From Candidatus Mediterraneibacter colneyensis (GTDB taxonomy: Bacteria > Bacillota > Clostridia > Lachnospirales > Lachnospiraceae), in NCBI GenBank assembly GCA_019114745.1, contig DXEY01000132.1, positions 1 through 15,100 of the forward strand: 15,100 bases of DNA, read 5' to 3'. Positions 1 through 6,084 of this stretch are shown here, one piece after another. The position numbers and the translations under genes were made by a program. The notes beneath the pieces are model-generated. The model ran no database searches. It had not been told where the DNA came from and saw only the letters and a list, made by a program, of their open reading frames with translations. Each line of letters opens with the position of its first letter. Within the stretch, counting starts at the first letter, position 1.

Positions 1-302
1 AAGTGAAACAGGAGTTTCCTAACATCAGCCTTGGAACGGTATACCGCAACTTGAATCTTCTCACTGACATCGGGGATGCAATAAAAATATCTACTCCGAA
101 CGGAGGAGACAGATTTGATGGAAGGCTCGAACCGCACAATCATTTCTTATGCACCAAGTGCGGACGATTACTGGATCTGGAGCTCGACATGAAGAGTATA
201 GAGGAAGTCAACCGCCTTGCGGCAGAAGATTTCGACGGGCGGATCGAATCCAGCTCCACTTTGTTTTATGGTGAATGCAGTGACTGCATTAAAAAGTCTT
301 AA
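1..302 (+). CDS. perR: Fur-family peroxide regulator, PerR-like (5' end missing)
   Basis: This is the C-terminal ~100 residues of a Fur-superfamily metal-dependent repressor; the window opens inside the DNA-binding domain, so roughly the first 40-45 residues are absent and no start can be given. The visible part begins with the end of the winged helix (NISLGTVYRNL, the recognition-helix signature). It continues through RFDG and PHNHF, which resemble the regulatory-metal segment of PerR, where Asp and two His bind Fe or Mn. The dimerisation domain carries two CxxC pairs (CTKC and CSDC) that form the structural zinc site. The D in CGRLLDLE is at the position where PerR has Asp104 and Fur usually has Glu, which favours PerR over Fur or Zur. 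Two rubrerythrin genes follow on the same strand, the first after 34 bases, which also fits a peroxide-sensing role. Family membership is certain; the PerR subtype is likely, not proven. Confidence 0.85.
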   Translation, partial: VKQEFPNISLGTVYRNLNLLTDIGDAIKISTPNGGDRFDGRLEPHNHFLCTKCGRLLDLELDMKSIEEVNRLAAEDFDGRIESSSTLFYGECSDCIKKS

Positions 303-336
303 CAATATTATTTTTCAAGAAAAGGAGACAAAAATT

Positions 337-879
337 ATGAAAAAATGGGTATGTACAGTATGTGGTTATGTTTACGAGGGAGAAGCTGCACCGGCTGAAT
401 GTCCGGTTTGCCATGCACCGGCTGAGAAATTCCAGGAGCAGTCAGGCGAGATGACATGGGCTGCTGAGCACGTTGTAGGTGTTGCTCAGGGCGTAAGCGA
501 GGACATCCTTGCTGATTTAAGAGCAAACTTTGAAGGCGAGTGCTCCGAGGTTGGTATGTACCTTGCTATGGCAAGAGTTGCACACAGAGAAGGATATCCG
601 GAGATCGGACTGTACTGGGAGAAAGCAGCTTACGAAGAGGCTGAGCACGCTGCAAAATTTGCTGAGCTTCTCGGCGAGGTTGTTACAGACAGCACAAAGA
701 AGAACCTTGAGATGCGTGTAGAGGCTGAGAACGGCGCTACAGCAGGTAAATTTGACCTTGCAAAACGTGCTAAGGCAGCAAACCTTGACGCAATCCATGA
801 CACAGTTCATGAGATGGCAAGAGACGAGGCTCGTCACGGCAAAGCATTTGCAGGACTTCTGAAGAGATACTTCGGCTAA
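337..879 (+). CDS. Reverse rubrerythrin (N-terminal rubredoxin, C-terminal diiron domain)
   Basis: A 180-residue cytoplasmic peroxide-scavenging protein of anaerobes. It has the reversed domain order: a rubredoxin iron site first (C6xxC9 and C22xxC25), then a ferritin-like four-helix diiron domain from about residue 50. Candidate diiron ligands are E68, the ExxH pair E101/H104, E129 or E131, and the ExxH pair E164/H167. Known reverse rubrerythrins reduce hydrogen peroxide, and some also reduce oxygen, with electrons from NADH via an oxidoreductase. The ATG at 337 is chosen because AAAGGAG at 321-327 sits nine bases upstream and the protein then begins exactly at the rubredoxin motif. The reading frame stays open further upstream, but that extension overlaps perR and has no homologous look. 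Ala codons are almost all GCT or GCA and Arg codons AGA or CGT, unlike the GCC/GCG-rich genes nearby, which suggests very high expression. Confidence 0.93.
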   Translation: MKKWVCTVCGYVYEGEAAPAECPVCHAPAEKFQEQSGEMTWAAEHVVGVAQGVSEDILADLRANFEGECSEVGMYLAMARVAHREGYPEIGLYWEKAAYEEAEHAAKFAELLGEVVTDSTKKNLEMRVEAENGATAGKFDLAKRAKAANLDAIHDTVHEMARDEARHGKAFAGLLKRYFG

Positions 880-906
880 TCAGACTACGAAAGGGAGGAT
901 TCATCT

Positions 907-1443
907 ATGTCTAAATACGCAGGAACCAGGACGGAACAGAACCTGATGGAAGCATTTTCCGGTGAGTCACAGGCCCGCAATAAATATACTTACTACGCTT
1001 CTGCAGCCAGAAAGGCCGGATTTGTCCAGATGGCAAACATCTTTGAGGAGACTGCCAATCAGGAAAAGGAACATGCAAAAATGTGGTTCAAAGAATTTCA
1101 CGGCATTGGCAGCGTAGAAGAGAATCTTGCTGACGCTGCTGCCGGCGAGAACTATGAATGGACAGATATGTACAAGCGCATGGCAGAAGAAGCTGATGCT
1201 GAAGGATTCCCGGAGCTGGCGGCGAAATTCCGCGGCGTAGCCCAGGTAGAGGCTGCACACGAGAAACGTTACCAGAGACTGCTCGACCACTATAAAGAAG
1301 GAAAGACCTTCAGGGACGAGGCGCCTCTCGGATGGAAATGCGGAAACTGCGGATATATCTACGAGGGAGATGAAGCTCCTGAGGTATGCCCGGTATGCGC
1401 ACACCCGAAGGCTTACTTCGAGAGGAAAGCAGAGAACTACTGA
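907..1443 (+). CDS. rbr: Classical rubrerythrin (N-terminal diiron, C-terminal rubredoxin)
   Basis: A 178-residue rubrerythrin, normal length for the family, acting as a cytoplasmic NAD(P)H-linked peroxidase. The ferritin-like domain covers about residues 1-135, with E20, E53/H56 (motif EKEH) and E115/H118 (motif EAAH) among the expected diiron ligands. A rubredoxin domain follows at about 140-178, with C145xxC148 and C161xxC164. The start is fixed by AAGGGAGG at 891-898, eight bases before the ATG, and by the conserved opening (KYAGTRTEQNLMEAFSGESQAR). The gene lies 27 bases after the reverse rubrerythrin with no terminator between, so the two should share a transcript. An intrinsic terminator follows at 1469-1510. 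The codon use is more mixed than in the preceding gene and includes GCC and GCG. Confidence 0.95.
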   Translation: MSKYAGTRTEQNLMEAFSGESQARNKYTYYASAARKAGFVQMANIFEETANQEKEHAKMWFKEFHGIGSVEENLADAAAGENYEWTDMYKRMAEEADAEGFPELAAKFRGVAQVEAAHEKRYQRLLDHYKEGKTFRDEAPLGWKCGNCGYIYEGDEAPEVCPVCAHPKAYFERKAENY

Positions 1444-1468
1444 TATTGGGATTGCTATGATATTTAAA

Positions 1469-1510
1469 GAGCCCGGGATACAGCGATGTACCCCGGGCTT
1501 CTATTTTTTT
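1469..1510 (+). terminator. Intrinsic terminator of the rubrerythrin operon
   Basis: AGCCCGGG at 1470-1477 pairs perfectly with CCCGGGCT at 1492-1499. The stem continues past one A/C mismatch as TACA/TGTA (1479-1482 with 1487-1490) and is capped by a GCGA tetraloop of GNRA type. Seven T residues follow at 1504-1510. It lies 25 bases after the rbr stop. The facing gene ends at 1518; read on the minus strand the hairpin is followed only by a short T-rich stretch, so service for that gene too is possible but weaker. Confidence 0.92.
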
Positions 1511-1517
1511 GAAATTC

Positions 1518-2918
1518 TTAAAACGGCCCGTATCCGATCCCATAAGCGATCATCACAAGTATAAATGCACTCACGATAAAGGACAGGTATATCTTCCAGC
1601 AGAACCTGATCCACGAACCGTAATCCACACCGCACATGGAGAGCTGGACAAGAGAACTTCCCGGCCAGAAGCTGTTTGTGATGCCGTCCCCGTACTGATA
1701 AGTGAGCACCAGTACCTGCTGGTTGATATTCAGTATCTTCCCGAGAGGCTGAAGGATCGGCATAATGATGACCGCCTTCCCACTGCCCGAGACAACAAGG
1801 AAATTAAACAGCGTCACAAAGATAAAGATAATAAGGAGCGCAAGGATGGCGCTTCTGTTCTCCAGAAGCTGTGACATGCCGTGTACGATCGTGTCCATGA
1901 TACACGCCTGGTTCATGAGCACTACCACCGACTGGGCAAGTCCCACTGCAAATGCCGCCGCGAACACGCGCACAGCGCCTTTACAGAAGAGCTGGCATGC
2001 TTCGCTCGGCCCGAAACGGAAGATGACCGCGAGCAGGATCGCCATGATGACATAGATCGCTGCGATCTGCGGGAACGACCAGCCAAGCCGGATGCAGCCG
2101 AATCCCTGGATGACAATGATCCCAAGAAATACAAGAAGCCCCAGGGCCCGTCTCATGCTCATCTCTTCCATGACCTCTGTCTGTTCTTCATTCTTCCGGC
2201 TCATATACTCTTCGCTCATCAGGCTGAGTTCCGGATTCTTCTTAATCTTGCGGCAGTATGTATAGAGACCTGCCAGACCGATCACATAGAATACAACCAG
2301 CCCGGCTGCGCGGAATCCGATCCCCGAAAACAGCGGTAACCCTACGATCTGCTGTGCCACCCCGGTCGTAAATGTGTTCATCAGGCCGGAGGTAAATCCC
2401 ACCGTACTTCCGACGATCGCCAGGGCGGTTCCTACCATACGGTCGTAGCCCAGGGCAAATCCGATCGTCACCGCAAGAGGATAAAACGGATATGCCGCCT
2501 CTCCATAGCCAAGCACTCCGAATACGACAAAGATCGTATAAAAGATACAGACTACGGAGAACTCTTTCCCTTTTGTCTTTTTCAGGATCATGTTGATCCC
2601 TGCCCCGAACGCGCCGCTGACTTCCAGCAGGTAGATCGCGCCTGAACTGATAAAGAGCGTCCCCATGATCGTCGCTCCGTTGACAAATCCGGTATAGATC
2701 GCCTCAAAATAGTTCATAAATGAAATCGGCGTCTCATTTTCCACATACCGGAACGTATCCGGATCGATCACCGTAATCCCCGAGCTGTCCTCAAACCTGT
2801 CGTATGAACCGCTCGGGATAATATAAGACAGCACTACGACAAACAGCATGATCACGAGCAGTATAATGAAAACATGGGGCATATGAAAGCCCTTCTGTTT
2901 CTGTGTCTTTCCGTTCAT
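1518..2918 (-). CDS. YfcC-family integral membrane carrier (DcuC/ArcD-type superfamily)
   Basis: A 466-residue polytopic inner-membrane protein with about a dozen hydrophobic segments. The first is at about 14-34 and others lie at about 80-100, 122-150, 160-180, 203-220, 259-275, 284-300, 316-336, 357-375 and 442-462. A charged cytoplasmic loop at about 223-256 splits the two halves. Motifs typical of the family are visible: YGEAAYPFYPLAV, VSGSGKAVIIMPI and YQYGDGITNSFWPGSS. The family (Pfam DcuC-like, COG1288) holds dicarboxylate and arginine/ornithine-type carriers, so the substrate cannot be read from the sequence. Its ATG touches the TAA of the upstream M20 gene with no bases between. The ribosome binding site GGAAAGGAG lies in the last M20 codons, which indicates translational coupling. 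The pairing resembles the AbgA/AbgB-AbgT logic of importing an amide-linked compound and hydrolysing it inside. Family confident; function inferred. Confidence 0.85.
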   Translation of the reverse strand: MNGKTQKQKGFHMPHVFIILLVIMLFVVVLSYIIPSGSYDRFEDSSGITVIDPDTFRYVENETPISFMNYFEAIYTGFVNGATIMGTLFISSGAIYLLEVSGAFGAGINMILKKTKGKEFSVVCIFYTIFVVFGVLGYGEAAYPFYPLAVTIGFALGYDRMVGTALAIVGSTVGFTSGLMNTFTTGVAQQIVGLPLFSGIGFRAAGLVVFYVIGLAGLYTYCRKIKKNPELSLMSEEYMSRKNEEQTEVMEEMSMRRALGLLVFLGIIVIQGFGCIRLGWSFPQIAAIYVIMAILLAVIFRFGPSEACQLFCKGAVRVFAAAFAVGLAQSVVVLMNQACIMDTIVHGMSQLLENRSAILALLIIFIFVTLFNFLVVSGSGKAVIIMPILQPLGKILNINQQVLVLTYQYGDGITNSFWPGSSLVQLSMCGVDYGSWIRFCWKIYLSFIVSAFILVMIAYGIGYGPF

Positions 2919-4163
2919 TTATCCGTTCTCCTTTCCGTGTTCTCTGAGCCACGCATATGCGGCATTTGCGTGGACTGCCGCCCCGATCGGCAGTACCTCC
3001 TCATCCAGGATCATCTTCGGGCTATGGAGCGGAGCATTTCCGGGACGCCCCGCGCCGATAAATGCGAACATCCCCGGCACTTCTTTCGTCACATACCCAA
3101 AATCTTCCGTCCCCGTCATAGGCGGGATCCGGCGCACATTTTCCTCTCCCACGATCTCCCGGATATGGGGCACGATCCCGGCGCAGAGTTCCTCATCTGA
3201 AAAGGTACACGGCGTATGGAATACCGTGAGGTCATATTCTCCGTTCCATGCTTTTACATAATGGTCGATGATCTCCGGGATCCGGCGTTTCAGATGCTCC
3301 GCAGCCTCTACATCCAGAGTGCGTACTCCGATGTGGAGCTCCGCCTCATCCGGAATGATATTGACCGCTGTGCCTCCCTTCGCCACGCCGCAGGTCAGGG
3401 CGACCATTGCAGCCGGATCCGCCTCCCGTCCTGCCAGAAGGTTCACCGCCTGATATACCTGGTTCATGATCATCAGCGGGTCTGTACAGAGCTGGGGCTG
3501 GGAACTGTGTCCCCCTCTCCCGTGTATCTTCAGGATAAATGTATCCAGGGACGCCGAATTTACGCCCACCGCGTATCCGACCTGTCCCACCGGGTCTGTG
3601 GGCTGTACGTGAAGCCCGAATGCGGCGTCAACGCCGGGATCCTCCAGAGCTCCGTCTTCCACCATCAGACGCGCGCCCGCGCCGGTCTCCTCGCCCGGCT
3701 GGAACATCAGTTTTACAGAACCGCACAGCTCATCCTCCATCTCTTTCAGGATCCGGGCTGCGCCCAGGAGCATGGCGGCATGGCTGTCATGCCCGCACAT
3801 ATGTCCGAAGCTGCTGCACGACTTATAGTCCAGTTCATTGTCCTCCCGCACCGGAAGGGCGTCCATATCCGCCCTCAGCAGGATGCACGGAGCGCCGTGT
3901 CCGATCACAGCCGTGACCCCGGTCTCCTTTTCCATCCTCGGGAAACCCGCTTCCACATAGTCCTCCGTCATTTTTGGCGGAAGCGCTCCCCCGCACTCTT
4001 TCCAGGGAATCCCCATCTCGTCAAGGCGTTTCCTGATATATGCACTCGTCTCCGGCAGATCCATCCCGATCTCCGGATTCTGGTGCAGAAATCTTCTGTC
4101 CCGCACGATCTCATCTTTCAGTTCATATGCTCTCTTCTTTATTCTCTCCGCCGCTCCGTCCAT
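2919..4163 (-). CDS. M20-family amidohydrolase / N-acyl amino acid hydrolase
   Basis: A 414-residue cytoplasmic metallo-amidohydrolase of the M20D type (hippurate hydrolase, N-acetyldiaminopimelate deacetylase, IAA-amino acid hydrolase, AbgB). Such enzymes remove an acyl group from an amino acid or cleave an amide-linked conjugate. Visible metal and catalytic residues are C123 and H125 in MCGHDSH, E158-E159 in PGEE, H185 in GLHV, and H380 in the C-terminal LHSP segment. GRGGHSS (about 215-221) marks the lid dimerisation domain, and TGTEDFG (about 350-356) is the usual late motif. An insertion of about 20 residues rich in Pro and acidic residues lies at about 58-80, before TGVTAVIG. The start at 4163 is preferred because GAAAGGGG lies eight bases upstream and the protein then starts at the family's usual helix. 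An ATG at 4214 adds 17 residues but has a poor binding site and lies in a leader hairpin. It is coupled to the downstream carrier gene. Confidence 0.88.
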   Translation of the reverse strand: MDGAAERIKKRAYELKDEIVRDRRFLHQNPEIGMDLPETSAYIRKRLDEMGIPWKECGGALPPKMTEDYVEAGFPRMEKETGVTAVIGHGAPCILLRADMDALPVREDNELDYKSCSSFGHMCGHDSHAAMLLGAARILKEMEDELCGSVKLMFQPGEETGAGARLMVEDGALEDPGVDAAFGLHVQPTDPVGQVGYAVGVNSASLDTFILKIHGRGGHSSQPQLCTDPLMIMNQVYQAVNLLAGREADPAAMVALTCGVAKGGTAVNIIPDEAELHIGVRTLDVEAAEHLKRRIPEIIDHYVKAWNGEYDLTVFHTPCTFSDEELCAGIVPHIREIVGEENVRRIPPMTGTEDFGYVTKEVPGMFAFIGAGRPGNAPLHSPKMILDEEVLPIGAAVHANAAYAWLREHGKENG

Positions 4164-4199
4164 AGCGCTTACCCCTTTCCGGATATTTCCCGCAAAATG

Positions 4200-4238
4200 A
4201 AAAACTCCGGACATCTTTCTTATTCCAGCCTCGGAGTT
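4200..4238 (-). terminator. Terminator-like hairpin in the leader of the M20 gene (attenuator candidate)
   Basis: Read on the minus strand, AACTCCG (4238-4232) can pair with CGGAGTT (4209-4203), leaving a 22-base loop. The 3' arm runs straight into a T stretch (4204-4200), then CATTTT. The structure lies about 37 bases upstream of the preferred M20 start and downstream of the candidate promoters, so it would be in the 5' untranslated leader. The stem is only seven pairs and the loop is long, so this may be chance. Confidence 0.35.
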
Positions 4239-4265
4239 ATTGCTAAATAATTATAATATCTATCT

Positions 4266-4277
4266 GCATAATTATGC
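4266..4277. promoter_or_regulatory. Perfect 12-bp palindrome in the divergent promoter region (operator candidate)
   Basis: GCATAATTATGC is a perfect 12-bp inverted repeat between the M20 and YtcJ-type genes. It falls at the predicted start point of the TTGTAA/TAGCAT promoter and in the spacer of the alternative TATAAT promoter, both normal sites for repressor binding. No regulator gene is adjacent in the window. Confidence 0.35.
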
Positions 4278-4280
4278 TTT

Positions 4281-4309
4281 ATGCTAACACTCTTCGCCCG
4301 ATTTTACAA
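4281..4309 (-). promoter_or_regulatory. Candidate leftward promoter for the M20-carrier operon
   Basis: On the minus strand TTGTAA (4309-4304) and TAGCAT (4286-4281) are separated by 17 bases, matching four of six bases at each sigma-A element. A perfect TATAAT occurs further downstream at 4255-4250, but its -35 position (AGCATA) is poor. Either could start the M20 transcript; both place the 4203-4238 hairpin in the leader. Confidence 0.4.
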
Positions 4310-4326
4310 GGTTTTTTGCGTTTTTC

Positions 4327-4355
4327 CTGACAAAAACATGCCATTCTGCTATCAT
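4327..4355 (+). promoter_or_regulatory. Candidate sigma-A promoter for the YtcJ-type amidohydrolase gene
   Basis: CTGACA (4327-4332) and TATCAT (4350-4355) are separated by exactly 17 bases, with five of six consensus bases at each element. The start point would be near 4362, leaving a leader of only about 19 bases that holds AAAGGAG at 4363-4369 before the ATG at 4381. Confidence 0.6.
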
Positions 4356-4380
4356 GTTCTTTAAAGGAGTGTAGAACAGT

Positions 4381-6027
4381 ATGAACCAATCTGAAAAACA
4401 TATCTTTATCAACGGAAAGATCTTTACATCGGACAGTTCCTGTCCCTATGCCGACAGCATGGTCACACAAAACGGCCGTATCCTCTGGATCGGCAGCATG
4501 AAAGACATGCCCTCCGAATATGCCGGGGAGCTCTCCGGCAAAAACGGCGCAGAGGGCGCAGGCTGTCCTGTGACCGACCTGGAAGGCAGGCGCGTCATCC
4601 CGGGATTTGTAGACGCTCACATGCATCCTGTCATGCTGGCAGACTTCCGCAGGAAGATCACTGCCATGCCCCCTGAGATCAATTCCATCGAAGACCTGGT
4701 ACATGCCATCCGAAAACGGAGGGAACAGCAGGCGCCCGGAGAATGGATCGAGGGCTGGGGATATGATGAACAGGGGCTTCTGGAGAAGCGCTCTCCCACC
4801 CGCTACGATCTGGACCGGGGGTGCAGCGACTCGCCGGTATCGATCATGAGGACATGCGCCCACATCCGCTGCGTCAACAGTATGGCGCTGAAACTTGCCG
4901 GGATTGACCGGAATACACCGGATCCGCCGGGAGGCGAGATCGAACGCGACGCCGACGGCGAGCCCACCGGCGTGCTCAAAGAAAACGCCCGCAATCTGCT
5001 GGCGCCTCTCATGCCCCGGGAAACGCCGGAGCGTCAGGTCGAAAATCTGCTTGAACTGGGGGAAGTGCTTACCTCACAGGGGATCACTGCCATCTGCGAT
5101 ATGGGAAACCTGGACGAGTCCGATAACATACCGATTTACGAGGCTGCCGCCAAAAAGGGATTTCACCAGAAAGTCGGCGTCTATTATATGTGGGATTTCT
5201 TTGCAGATGATCCAAATTTCCATATCCCGGAGGAATGGATGGACCGCAGAAGGCAGATCCATGCCGCGGGCGTAAAGCTCATCGGCGACGGAAGCATCTC
5301 CGGGCGGACAGCGTGGATGTCACGCCCTTACTGCGGCAGCGAAGACGAGTACGGGATCTCCGTATGCAGTGACCATCTGGTAGAGACTGCCGTCGCTTAC
5401 TGTAAGAAAAATCACTGCCAGCTCTCCATGCACGCCATGGGGGGAAGAGCCATCGCCAGAATGGTCGACCGGGCATGCATGGAAGAGCCGTGGACTTCTG
5501 ACGGCATCCCCTATGTCAGAGTGGAACACGTCACCGATCCGTCAGAGGAGAGCATCGAGAAGGCAGCCTCCCACGGGATCTCCTTCGTGTCCCAGCCCAT
5601 TTTCCCCTATGCGGAGAGCAAGAGTTATCTCTCCAACCTGGGCAGCCAGTGGATGAAACAGTGCTACCCGTACAGGAAGATGCTGGAAAAAGGAGTCCTT
5701 CTGGGATTCTCCACCGACGCTCCGGCAACCTACTGGTCGGATCCCTCCGACCCGTTTCCGGGGCTGAAGCTCGCTGTGACGCGCACCGCTGCTGACGGTA
5801 CGGACTGCGGAAAAGAGCAGGCACTTGATATCGAGACGGCGATCCGCCTCTATACGGACGGCGCTGCGCGCGCTGCCGGCTTTTTGGAGATCGGAATGCT
5901 CCGTCCGGGATACCACGCAGACTTTGCGGTACTCAGCGACGATATCCTGAATATCTCCCCCGATGATATCGACAAGGTCTGTGTCGTACAGACTTATATC
6001 GGCGGGGAATGCGTGTATAAAAAGTAA
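4381..6027 (+). CDS. YtcJ-type metal-dependent amidohydrolase (Amidohydro_3 family)
   Basis: A 548-residue amidohydrolase-superfamily enzyme of the YtcJ/NfdA branch, normal in length. The N-terminal beta-sandwich (about 1-72) leads into the TIM barrel. Metal-site residues are visible in order: H80 and H82 in DAHMHP, K299 in GVKLIGDGS (the candidate carboxylated lysine), H351 in SMHAMGG, H383 in VEHV and D446 in FSTDAP. WSDPSDPFPGL (about 452-462) and the C-terminal GYHADFAVL segment, which returns to the sandwich domain, are also typical. No signal peptide is seen, so it should be cytoplasmic. Characterised relatives hydrolyse N-substituted formamides or other amides and cyclic amides; the substrate here is unknown. 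AAAGGAG at 4363-4369, 11 bases before the ATG, supports the start. The gene is divergent from the M20-carrier pair and followed 57 bases later by the cyclodeaminase-like gene, suggesting one metabolic module. Confidence 0.88.
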   Translation: MNQSEKHIFINGKIFTSDSSCPYADSMVTQNGRILWIGSMKDMPSEYAGELSGKNGAEGAGCPVTDLEGRRVIPGFVDAHMHPVMLADFRRKITAMPPEINSIEDLVHAIRKRREQQAPGEWIEGWGYDEQGLLEKRSPTRYDLDRGCSDSPVSIMRTCAHIRCVNSMALKLAGIDRNTPDPPGGEIERDADGEPTGVLKENARNLLAPLMPRETPERQVENLLELGEVLTSQGITAICDMGNLDESDNIPIYEAAAKKGFHQKVGVYYMWDFFADDPNFHIPEEWMDRRRQIHAAGVKLIGDGSISGRTAWMSRPYCGSEDEYGISVCSDHLVETAVAYCKKNHCQLSMHAMGGRAIARMVDRACMEEPWTSDGIPYVRVEHVTDPSEESIEKAASHGISFVSQPIFPYAESKSYLSNLGSQWMKQCYPYRKMLEKGVLLGFSTDAPATYWSDPSDPFPGLKLAVTRTAADGTDCGKEQALDIETAIRLYTDGAARAAGFLEIGMLRPGYHADFAVLSDDILNISPDDIDKVCVVQTYIGGECVYKK

Positions 6028-6035
6028 ACTTATAC

Positions 6036-6058
6036 ATTATTTAAATAATTTATATGAT
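6036..6058 (+). promoter_or_regulatory. AT-rich 14-bp palindrome next to a possible -10 element
   Basis: ATTATTTAAATAAT (6036-6049) is a perfect 14-bp inverted repeat in the 57-base gap between the amidohydrolase and cyclodeaminase-like genes. TATGAT at 6053-6058 resembles a -10 hexamer, but no good -35 lies at the right distance. The site could be an internal promoter with operator, or simply AT-rich spacer; no GC-rich hairpin that would separate the two genes is present. Confidence 0.3.
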
Positions 6059-6084
6059 ACTTGAGAAAGAAAGGAATTTACTAT

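Noticed and set aside
217..336. Upstream extension of the reverse rubrerythrin
   Set aside because: It overlaps the end of perR in another frame and adds residues foreign to the family; AAAGGAG at 321-327 marks the ATG at 337.
3216..4250. 344-codon open frame on the + strand
   Set aside because: It lies entirely opposite the M20 gene and its leader, has no ribosome binding site, and its product is rich in Arg, His, Cys and Pro without any domain. The M20 frame has clear catalytic motifs.
4164..4380. T-box or other known riboswitch in the divergent region
   Set aside because: The T-box consensus and other riboswitch cores I know are absent; only short hairpins and palindromes are visible.
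4279..4863. 194-codon open frame on the - strand overlapping the YtcJ-type gene start
   Set aside because: It is antisense to the amidohydrolase, lacks a binding site and any motif, and would run across the divergent promoter region.
6028..6084. A terminator between the amidohydrolase and cyclodeaminase-like genes
   Set aside because: The only inverted repeat is fully AT and has no loop bases or T tail, so it would not stop transcription well.
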